Below are positions 1-5,738 of a stretch of DNA of 8,254 bases, piece by piece. The position numbers and the translations under genes are program-made. Source of the DNA: Bacteroidota bacterium (lineage in GTDB: Bacteria > Bacteroidota > Bacteroidia > Chitinophagales > Chitinophagaceae). Location of the stretch: NCBI GenBank assembly GCA_023433265.1, contig JAEZDR010000132.1:1-8254 (forward strand), in the 5' to 3' direction. Below the pieces are notes generated by a model. That model searched no databases and was not told the origin of the DNA. It saw only the letters and a list, made by a program, of their open reading frames with translations. Numbering within the stretch: position 1 is the first letter of the stretch; every line of letters starts with the position of its first letter.

Positions 1-1869
1 ATGCATACCCTATGGTATGTGTTTGATAATAATAGCTGTAAAGACTCTGTTTCTCAAACGATAACAATTTATCCAAAACCAACCATAACAAGCTTTGCGT
101 TTACACCTGCAGGTTGCCTTAACTCTAAAGGTGCTGCGCAGTTTGCAGCAACGGCTACCGCCCCGGGTACCACAATTCAGAGTTATAGATGGTGGTTCGG
201 CGATAGTACGGTAACCGGTTCTACGCCTTCTAACCTGCAGAACCCTGCAATGAACATGAAAGACACTACCATTATCGTTACACTAAGGGTGGTATCGGGC
301 AATGGCTGCGTAAAAGATACCTCGCAGAATTTTACATTTAAACTTACCCCCGCACTTACCAAGCCTGTTTACAATCCTGTTTGCGAGGATGTGGCTCCAT
401 TTACGCTGACTGCCCCACCTGTTACAAATGGTGTTAAGGGACAGGGTGTGTTTTCAGGGGGAGCATTTATTTCTGCAGATGGATTGTTCAATCCTGCTGT
501 GGCAGGGGGTGGCCTCAAAACATTCCAATACAAGTTTACCACAAATGCGGGCTGTGATACAACCATTGATTTAAATATCAATGTTTATCCACGTCCTTCT
601 GCTTCATTTACAGCAGACGCTGATGTATGCCAGGGTAAAATGGTAACCATTACACCGGCGCCAATAGTTACAAATATCTCAAGCTGGAAATGGTGGTTCA
701 GTGATGTGGACTCTACCGTCAAATCAATTAACCTTCCGTTTACCCACAATTATCCTGATACAGGATTGCAAACAATAAAGCTCGTAACGATTTCTCCAAA
801 CGGTTGTATAAGTGAAGTAAAAACGCAGGATGTTATGATACACCCTGTGCCTAAGGCCTCCTTCAAATTGGCAGAGCCAATCTGCTTCCCGGGTGGTACA
901 GCCAAGTTCAATAATACGACCACCTTCTACGCGAGCAATCAAAACATAACATGGAAATGGGAATTTGGAGATGGTAGCGCAATATCAAGCGCACAACACC
1001 CGGAACATCTCTATACAACTGCCGGAACTTACCAGGTTAAGCTTACGGCTACTTCCGTTGCAGGGGGTTGTGTTAGCTCAGCTATTGTACCGGTGAAAAC
1101 CAATATGAAACCAACCGCCAGCTTTACAATAAACCCTGCACAGGTTTGCCAGGGTAAACCGGTAACCTTCCAGGATAAGTCGGCTGCAAACGGAACGCCT
1201 ATCAAAAGCTGGAACTGGACTTTGGGCAATGAGGGACCTGCTAGCGGGTCAACCGTAAGCAGGATAATGAATAGTGCAGGCGATTTCACCATTAAATTGG
1301 TTGTTACCAATGATAGTGGTTGCGTGGCATCTACAGAACAGCCTCTAAAGGTTCACGTTCAACCTAAAATTGATGCAGGGCCTTCATTTGTCGTTCCCCA
1401 GGGAACAATTGTTTCATTCCAACCGAAGGCTAACGACTCCACTTCGGTTTCGTTCAGTTGGACGCCGAAAATCCCGCAGTTGATAGACGATAACCAGTTG
1501 AACGCAAAATTGATGGTGTTGAATGACGGCATTTTCTGGCTTACTGCTACAACCAACAATTTTGGATGTACAGCCACCGACAGTCTCAATGTAAAAATGC
1601 TGAGGGCAATACAAATTCCAAACGCCTTTAGTCCAAATGGAGACGGCATTAATGATACCTGGCAGATTACAGGTTTGGCAGACTATCCAGGTCATTCGGT
1701 TGAGATTTTCAATAGGCAGGGGGTAATTGTTTTCAGTTCGCACAATTATAATATTCCATGGGACGGCACGTATAACGGTACGCCTTTACCAGTGGCTACT
1801 TATTATTATATAATCAATCCAAAAAATGGATTCCCTGCAATGACGGGTTACATCACCCTGTTGCGATAG
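1..1869 (+). CDS. PKD/Ig-repeat secreted protein with gliding-motility-type (T9SS type B) C-terminal domain, 5' partial
   Basis: The reading frame is open from the first base, so the ATG at position 1 is most likely an internal methionine of a larger protein; 622 residues are visible. They are a chain of beta-sandwich repeats: the end of one repeat (1-25), a PKD-like repeat (about 27-117, WWFGD at 64-68), an Ig-like repeat (118-198), and three PKD-like repeats (198-282; 284-368 with the canonical EFGDG at 321-325; 371-453). A further Ig-like segment (455-533) leads to a CHU_C domain (537-622) with IPNAFSPNGDGIND, VEIFNRQG, a WDG turn and an ATYYYII strand. In Bacteroidota that terminal domain directs export by the type IX system and surface attachment. 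A surface adhesin or matrix protein is inferred; no catalytic domain is visible in this part. An intrinsic terminator follows 27 bases after the stop, so it ends its transcript. Confidence 0.9.
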   Translation: MHTLWYVFDNNSCKDSVSQTITIYPKPTITSFAFTPAGCLNSKGAAQFAATATAPGTTIQSYRWWFGDSTVTGSTPSNLQNPAMNMKDTTIIVTLRVVSGNGCVKDTSQNFTFKLTPALTKPVYNPVCEDVAPFTLTAPPVTNGVKGQGVFSGGAFISADGLFNPAVAGGGLKTFQYKFTTNAGCDTTIDLNINVYPRPSASFTADADVCQGKMVTITPAPIVTNISSWKWWFSDVDSTVKSINLPFTHNYPDTGLQTIKLVTISPNGCISEVKTQDVMIHPVPKASFKLAEPICFPGGTAKFNNTTTFYASNQNITWKWEFGDGSAISSAQHPEHLYTTAGTYQVKLTATSVAGGCVSSAIVPVKTNMKPTASFTINPAQVCQGKPVTFQDKSAANGTPIKSWNWTLGNEGPASGSTVSRIMNSAGDFTIKLVVTNDSGCVASTEQPLKVHVQPKIDAGPSFVVPQGTIVSFQPKANDSTSVSFSWTPKIPQLIDDNQLNAKLMVLNDGIFWLTATTNNFGCTATDSLNVKMLRAIQIPNAFSPNGDGINDTWQITGLADYPGHSVEIFNRQGVIVFSSHNYNIPWDGTYNGTPLPVATYYYIINPKNGFPAMTGYITLLR

Positions 1870-1896
1870 TCTAAAGGACATTTAAACTAATAGTAG

Positions 1897-1924
1897 AAAA
1901 GCCGCAGTAATGCGGCTTTTTTTT
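1897..1924 (+). terminator. Rho-independent terminator of the PKD-repeat gene
   Basis: A perfect hairpin with stem GCCGCA (1901-1906) and TGCGGC (1911-1916), loop GTAA, flanked by AAAA and TTTT that extend the stem to 10 pairs. Eight T residues (1917-1924) follow. It lies 27 bases after the stop of the PKD-repeat gene, on the same strand. Confidence 0.93.
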
Positions 1925-1983
1925 ACAGATGCAAAATCTTTCTTAATAACAACCATAGGTAATTTATGCACAGCCCTGTTGTT

Positions 1984-1991
1984 TAGCTTTG
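1984..1991 (+). promoter_or_regulatory. Candidate Bacteroidota -7 promoter box for exbB-exbD
   Basis: TAGCTTTG matches the Bacteroidota primary-sigma -7 consensus TAnnTTTG exactly. It lies downstream of the preceding terminator and 35 bases before the chosen exbB ATG, predicting a 5' leader of about 30 bases. No good TTG -33 element is visible at the expected distance, so this rests on the -7 box and its position. Confidence 0.5.
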
Positions 1992-2026
1992 AATACTTCT
2001 ATTTTAGCAACAAACTTATTTTCTCA

Positions 2027-2707
2027 ATGGGAATATTACTCCAGGTTATTGATACGGCTCAGCAAGCAGCTTCTACAACAGCAGGCGATAATTCTATCTC
2101 AATGCTTGAATTGTTATCCCGTGGTGGCTGGATCATGTATCCTTTATACCTGTTATTTGCTTTGGCGGTTTATGTATTTGTAGAGCGATTGTTAGCCATT
2201 AAACGGGCTTCGCGGATCGAACCGAACTTCATGAATATTATTAGGGATAATATTATGTCGGGAAACGTTAGTGCAGCAAGAAACCTGGCAAAAAACACGG
2301 ACAACCCGGTAGCAAGGATGATTGATAAAGGTATTCAGCGCATCGGCAAGCCTATTGACAGGATAGAAAAAAGCATGGAGAATGTAGGAAAATTAGAGAT
2401 GTACAAAATGGAGCGCAATCTTTCCATACTGTCACTCATTGCTGGTATTGCGCCTATGTTTGGGTTTCTTGGTACTATCGCGGGAATGATCCAGTTGTTC
2501 TATAACATTAACAACAGTGGATTCGAACTCAATACTATTGCCGGGGGTATCTATGTAAAAATGATCACGTCTGCTACAGGATTGATTATTGGGTTAATGG
2601 CATTTATTGCCCACAATTACCTGAGCACTTTAATTGATAAAACAGCAAATAAGATGGAAGCAGCCAGCGCTGAATTCCTCGATACTTTGCAGGAGCCTAC
2701 ACGTTAA
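2027..2707 (+). CDS. exbB: MotA/TolQ/ExbB proton channel family protein
   Basis: Inner-membrane channel subunit that, with ExbD, uses the proton motive force to drive TonB and so outer-membrane transport. The 226-residue product fits the family (about 220-245). It has a short N-terminal segment, a first membrane helix (about 34-54), a long basic cytoplasmic loop (55-131), and two further helices (132-158 and 172-198). The pore-lining motifs are present: GFLGTIAGM (146-154) and TSATGLIIG (181-189), with the family's conserved threonines. I chose the ATG at 2027. The frame stays open up to an ATG at 1910, but that codon sits in the loop of the upstream terminator and precedes the likely promoter. 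exbD follows after 17 bases, so the two are probably co-transcribed. TolQ is an alternative name; no tolA or tonB neighbour settles the choice. Confidence 0.9.
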   Translation: MGILLQVIDTAQQAASTTAGDNSISMLELLSRGGWIMYPLYLLFALAVYVFVERLLAIKRASRIEPNFMNIIRDNIMSGNVSAARNLAKNTDNPVARMIDKGIQRIGKPIDRIEKSMENVGKLEMYKMERNLSILSLIAGIAPMFGFLGTIAGMIQLFYNINNSGFELNTIAGGIYVKMITSATGLIIGLMAFIAHNYLSTLIDKTANKMEAASAEFLDTLQEPTR

Positions 2708-2711
2708 ACCT

Positions 2712-2716
2712 GGAGA
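2712..2716 (+). promoter_or_regulatory. Shine-Dalgarno-like sequence before exbD
   Basis: GGAGA lies 8 bases before the exbD ATG at 2725, in the short gap after the exbB stop. Most starts here have no such motif, as is usual in Bacteroidota, so this supports the exbD start but its use is uncertain. Confidence 0.4.
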
Positions 2717-2724
2717 ACACTACT

Positions 2725-3123
2725 ATGAACATCAGGAACAGGTTACGATCACACCCGGAACTTCATACAGGAGCGTTAAACGATATACTGTTTATCCTGC
2801 TGCTGTTTTTTCTTATTGTATCTACCCTGGCAAACCCAAACGTTATTAAAGTAAATAACCCACGGGGCAGCAAAGACACAAAGGCTAAACAGAACATTGT
2901 TGTTTCGATCAATAAAGATCAACAGATCTTCCTGGGACAAAAGCCTGTTGACCTTGCTTTAATGGACACGCTGCTTAAAGCTGAGGTAAGCAGGGTACGT
3001 GCTTTTGTAGATACCCCATCGGTGGTAATCAATGCCGATACAGTTGCGCACTATGGCGAAGTTTTCAAAATCATGCAATCTGCAAAGAGGGCAGGAGCGA
3101 GGGTAGTAGCGAACGTGAAATAA
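2725..3123 (+). CDS. exbD: ExbD/TolR family biopolymer transport protein
   Basis: Partner of the preceding ExbB-like channel. The 132-residue product has the family layout: a short basic cytoplasmic N-terminus (1-16), one membrane helix (about 18-36) starting with the proton-carrying aspartate (Asp20 in LND, equivalent to Asp25 of E. coli ExbD), then a periplasmic domain (about 40-132). The helix and the ANPNVIKV segment after it are typical of Bacteroidota ExbD proteins. The periplasmic part ends with the expected VVINAD strand and a helix with GEVFKIMQSAKRAG. It lies 17 bases after exbB. The next gene is convergent and 33 bases away, so this short operon ends here without the tonB-like gene often found in this position. 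No convincing terminator is visible after it. Confidence 0.9.
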   Translation: MNIRNRLRSHPELHTGALNDILFILLLFFLIVSTLANPNVIKVNNPRGSKDTKAKQNIVVSINKDQQIFLGQKPVDLALMDTLLKAEVSRVRAFVDTPSVVINADTVAHYGEVFKIMQSAKRAGARVVANVK

Positions 3124-3156
3124 TCTCGTGCTTCAGACCTATTACTGAGTGCAAGC

Positions 3157-4158
3157 CTACAATTTCATTAAGAACTGCATGGTATTCTCTCCGTCGGCAT
3201 AGTCACAAAGCCCGGGGGTTTGCGCTTTGCCAAAAGGAATAAACTCAGATCCAACTATACATTGCAAATTAGCCGAGTCGCTATCCAGTTGCGGTTGAAC
3301 CTGTTCAACGCTATCGTAATAACTGTAATGCACCACGCTGATGGCAGAAAATAACGAGGGATTTTCCGTTAGTATTACCGAACCATTGGTCATATAGAAC
3401 CGGTTGTTCATCATTACCAGCGCTAGTTGATAATCGTAGTTGTGCCTGTATTTATGGTGGTCCATCAGCCAGTCAAATTTCTTCAAGGCCTCCAGCAACG
3501 GTATAAAATCGTATTCCCGTGGAACGAAAATGTGGGTAACGTTCCGGCAACCAAGGCCAAAATAGAGCATTATATCATCCGACAATCTATCTAGTTGTTC
3601 ACTGCTTTCTTCGCCGGTAATGATGGCAGCCGAAGTGCGGTTCTTCCTGATAATATGAGGATATTTAGCGAAATAGTATTCAAAATAACGGCTGCTGTTG
3701 TTGCTGCCGGTAGCTATGTATGCATCACAACCCTTCAACTGCTGTGCAAATACAAGGAAGCCGGCAGCATTAGCATTCCATTCAATAAGCTTTCCGGCAA
3801 GGTGCTTCACAAGCACCTCGTCCTTTGAAGAAAGTTTAATAACAGCAATATGGCCCGAAAGGAAGACGCAAAGAAGGTCATGAAAGCCCACCAGTGGAAT
3901 ATTTCCTGCCATCACAATTCCTACCTTGCGTGGATGATCTTGTGTAGCGGGAATATGATTCTCGTCAGCTAGTTGTTTAAGGGCTTCTTTTTGCAAATAG
4001 TTTTCCGCAATGTTTTTGGATGCAATATCTATAAATTGGGAAATAAACCAGGGATTTTGCTGGTATGCCCGCTCTTTTTCCTGACGCCAGTCATCTTTTT
4101 CTTCAAGAATATAATTTCCTAACTTTTCTAACAGTTCCAATCGTTCTTCTAATAACAT
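3157..4158 (-). CDS. LuxC-family acyl-CoA reductase
   Basis: Predicted NAD(P)H-dependent reduction of a fatty acyl-CoA (or acyl-enzyme) to an aldehyde, the LuxC (PF05893) reaction; the physiological substrate is unknown. From the ATG at 4158 the product has 333 residues, shorter than bioluminescence LuxC (about 480) but similar to orphan LuxC-like proteins annotated in Bacteroidota. A charged helical N-terminus is followed by an aldehyde-dehydrogenase-like nucleotide fold (VGIVMAGNIPLVGFHD, about 79-94; AVIKLSSKDEVL), then GLGCRNVTHIFVP, whose cysteine (Cys204) is the likely acyl-thioester nucleophile, and a conserved DHHKYRHNYDY segment. A TTG at 4182 would add eight residues, but it lies inside a candidate -7 box, so the ATG is preferred. 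No luxD or luxE partner is nearby; the divergent neighbour is a ferredoxin. Confidence 0.87.
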   Translation of the reverse strand: MLLEERLELLEKLGNYILEEKDDWRQEKERAYQQNPWFISQFIDIASKNIAENYLQKEALKQLADENHIPATQDHPRKVGIVMAGNIPLVGFHDLLCVFLSGHIAVIKLSSKDEVLVKHLAGKLIEWNANAAGFLVFAQQLKGCDAYIATGSNNSSRYFEYYFAKYPHIIRKNRTSAAIITGEESSEQLDRLSDDIMLYFGLGCRNVTHIFVPREYDFIPLLEALKKFDWLMDHHKYRHNYDYQLALVMMNNRFYMTNGSVILTENPSLFSAISVVHYSYYDSVEQVQPQLDSDSANLQCIVGSEFIPFGKAQTPGLCDYADGENTMQFLMKL

Positions 4159-4165
4159 CTTATAG

Positions 4166-4173
4166 TATATTTG
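4166..4173 (+). promoter_or_regulatory. Candidate -7 promoter box for the ferredoxin gene
   Basis: TATATTTG matches TAnnTTTG exactly, 45 bases before the ferredoxin ATG, giving a predicted leader of about 40 bases. No clear -33 TTG is seen. The box lies in the leader of the divergent acyl-CoA reductase gene. Confidence 0.5.
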
Positions 4174-4179
4174 AGCACC

Positions 4180-4187
4180 CAAAAATA
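4180..4187 (-). promoter_or_regulatory. Candidate -7 promoter box for the acyl-CoA reductase gene
   Basis: On the minus strand this reads TATTTTTG, matching TAnnTTTG. It lies 21 bases upstream of the chosen ATG at 4158, predicting a leader of about 15 bases. The T-rich context makes a chance match more likely here than for the plus-strand box. Confidence 0.4.
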
Positions 4188-4218
4188 CCTGACAAAAACA
4201 TTTTAAAACTTAAATGCT

Positions 4219-4569
4219 ATGGCGATTAAAATAACCGAAGAATGTATCAACTGCGGTGCCTGCGAACCAGAATGTCCTAATAATGCAATTTATGAAGGTG
4301 GCGTTGAATGGGCGTTATCTGATGGAACATCCGTAAAAGGCTCTTTTGTCCTTTCTGACGGTACAGTGGTTGACGGCGACCAAAAGAATGCTCCTATTGC
4401 TGTGGACACCTATTATATTGTTCCCAGCAAGTGTACAGAATGCCAGGGTTTCCACGAAGAACCTCAGTGTGCTTCTGTTTGCCCTGTTGATTGTTGTGTA
4501 CCAGATGAATTATACCAGGAAACAGTGGATGAATTGCTTTCTAAAAAAGAAAAATTACACGCTGCATAA
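4219..4569 (+). CDS. 2[4Fe-4S] dicluster ferredoxin
   Basis: Small soluble electron carrier, 116 residues. The first motif is CINCGACEPECP (Cys9, 12, 15, 19). The second has a wider gap, CTECQGFHEEPQCASVCP (Cys72, 75, 84, 88), the CxxC-x8-CxxxCP spacing known from the YfhL/Allochromatium-type low-potential ferredoxins. By family rule Cys9/12/15/88 bind one cluster and Cys72/75/84/19 the other. Two extra cysteines (92, 93) follow. An insert of about 45 residues between the motifs contains a repeat (LSDGTSVKG at 33-41, LSDGTVVDG at 45-53). The tail is a charged helix. The gene is divergent from the acyl-CoA reductase and ends in a strong terminator, so it is probably monocistronic. The electron partner is not shown by the sequence. 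Confidence 0.93.
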   Translation: MAIKITEECINCGACEPECPNNAIYEGGVEWALSDGTSVKGSFVLSDGTVVDGDQKNAPIAVDTYYIVPSKCTECQGFHEEPQCASVCPVDCCVPDELYQETVDELLSKKEKLHAA

Positions 4570-4597
4570 TTTAATATCGCTAACTTTATTATGCAAT

Positions 4598-4613
4598 TGT
4601 TGCTTCGGCAACA
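4598..4613 (+). other. C(UUCG)G tetraloop hairpin downstream of the ferredoxin gene
   Basis: TGTTGC (4598-4603) pairs perfectly with GCAACA (4608-4613) around a TTCG loop closed by C-G, an exceptionally stable RNA tetraloop. No T-run follows, so it is not a standard terminator. It is the first of three hairpins in this 3' region. Confidence 0.6.
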
Positions 4614-4619
4614 TTAATA

Positions 4620-4639
4620 TACGGGTGATATTTCCCGTA
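4620..4639 (+). other. Second hairpin in the ferredoxin 3' region
   Basis: TACGGG (4620-4625) pairs with CCCGTA (4634-4639) around an 8-base AT-rich loop. It lies 6 bases after the TTCG hairpin and 7 bases before the terminator stem. Its role is unknown; a six-pair stem could occur by chance. Confidence 0.4.
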
Positions 4640-4646
4640 AAGTGAG

Positions 4647-4681
4647 GGTGAAGGAAATGATTTCCTTCACCTTTTTGTTTT
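4647..4681 (+). terminator. Rho-independent terminator after the ferredoxin gene
   Basis: An 11-pair perfect stem, GGTGAAGGAAA (4647-4657) with TTTCCTTCACC (4661-4671), loop TGA, is followed directly by TTTTTGTTTT. It separates the ferredoxin transcript from ddl, whose ATG is about 45 bases further on. Confidence 0.93.
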
Positions 4682-4726
4682 ACAAGGTTGAAAAAGTTTT
4701 AATTTCTTTGCTCATCATTCATTTGC

Positions 4727-5719
4727 ATGAAAAAAAGAGTCGCACTTGTTACTGGAGGCTATAGCGGAGAAGCAACAATAAGTTATAAGAGCGCGGAGGC
4801 CGTTTCTAAACACATTGACCTCAATAAATACGAGTTATATAAGATAGACATCCATCCTGAGGGTTGGGACTATATTGACGACGAAGGCGTGAGAACGGCT
4901 GTTAATAAGAGCGACTTTACTATAAACGCATCAGGCAAAAAGATTGCCTTTGACGTTGCACTCATGTGTATTCATGGTACACCGGGCGAAGATGGTAAAC
5001 TGCAAGGTTACTTCGACCTGCTTGGACTTCCCTATACCACTTGCAATGCTGCTACTTCTGCACTTACGTTCAACAAGCGCTATACTGTTGCCGTTGCCGG
5101 TTTTGGTGGTATTAAGGTGGCACGTTCAGTGTTGCTTTTCAGGGAGGCAGGCTATAAGGAACAAGAAATACTTAGCCGTCTTAAGCTGCCTTTGTTTGTG
5201 AAGCCAAATAATGGGGGCAGCAGTATTGGAATGAGCAAGGTGACGGATGCTGGGCAGCTTGGCGCAGCCATAGAAAAAGCTTTCAAAGAAGATGGGCAGG
5301 TATTGATAGAGGAGTTTATTGAAGGTCGTGAGTTTACCATTGGCGTGTTTAAACAGAAAAATGTTGTTACACCTCTTCCTATAACCGAGATTGTTTCCAA
5401 AAAAGAGTTCTTCGACTATGAGGCAAAGTACCTTGGCATGAGTGATGAAATTACTCCCGCAAAGGTGGACGAGTCTATTGCAGAAAAAATAAGGAACTGC
5501 GCGAGGCTCATTTATAACGAACTGAACTGTCGTGGTGTAGTGAGGATCGACTTTATTTACAATGAAAAGGACGGTGAACCTTATATGCTTGAAGTGAATA
5601 CGGTGCCTGGGCAAAGCGATGCAAGCATCGTTCCTCAACAGGTGCAAGCAATGGGTTGGACGCTAAAACGTTTTTACACGGAGTTAATTGAGGAAGCTTT
5701 ATCCGCATCAGTATCTTAA
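4727..5719 (+). CDS. ddl: D-alanine-D-alanine ligase
   Basis: Cytoplasmic ATP-grasp enzyme joining two D-alanines for the peptidoglycan stem peptide. The 330 residues are full length. Key positions by comparison with E. coli DdlB: Glu15 in GGYSGEATIS (first D-Ala site), HGTPGEDGKLQG (83-94), ATP-grasp lysine Lys159 in FVKP, Ser165 in the GGSSIGMSKV loop (163-172), the omega-loop DYEAKYLG with Lys234 and Tyr235 (equivalent to Lys215/Tyr216), and metal ligands Asp275, Glu289 and Asn291 in RIDF and MLEVNTVPGQ. The omega-loop tyrosine indicates D-Ala-D-Ala rather than D-Ala-D-lactate specificity. The start is the first ATG after the upstream terminator. A TTTCTTTG at 4703-4710 could be a poor -7 box, but it lacks the TA. 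The PASTA gene follows immediately and is probably co-transcribed. Confidence 0.97.
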   Translation: MKKRVALVTGGYSGEATISYKSAEAVSKHIDLNKYELYKIDIHPEGWDYIDDEGVRTAVNKSDFTINASGKKIAFDVALMCIHGTPGEDGKLQGYFDLLGLPYTTCNAATSALTFNKRYTVAVAGFGGIKVARSVLLFREAGYKEQEILSRLKLPLFVKPNNGGSSIGMSKVTDAGQLGAAIEKAFKEDGQVLIEEFIEGREFTIGVFKQKNVVTPLPITEIVSKKEFFDYEAKYLGMSDEITPAKVDESIAEKIRNCARLIYNELNCRGVVRIDFIYNEKDGEPYMLEVNTVPGQSDASIVPQQVQAMGWTLKRFYTELIEEALSASVS

Positions 5720-5738
5720 TTTTATAAAAATCTACGGC

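Noticed and set aside
1029..1743. Several minus-strand open frames of 90-110 codons within the PKD-repeat gene
   Set aside because: They overlap clear PKD and CHU_C coding sequence, overlap one another, and have no domain or start-site support.
3124..3156. Possible bidirectional terminator between the convergent exbD and acyl-CoA reductase genes
   Set aside because: Only an imperfect stem is seen (TGC and TCAG at 3129-3136 against CTGA and GCA at 3145-3153, with an internal mismatch), and no T-run follows on either strand.
4159..4182. TTG at 4182 as the start of the acyl-CoA reductase
   Set aside because: It overlaps a candidate -7 box, is a rare start, and adds eight residues without family support, while an ATG is available at 4158.
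4688..4710. TTG plus TTTCTTTG as a ddl promoter
   Set aside because: The -7 box lacks its TA and the TTG is only 12 bases away instead of about 19-21, so it is too weak to list.
5126..5647. 173-codon open frame on the minus strand within ddl
   Set aside because: It lies wholly inside a well-supported ATP-grasp gene, shows no recognisable domain, and its composition looks like an antisense shadow.
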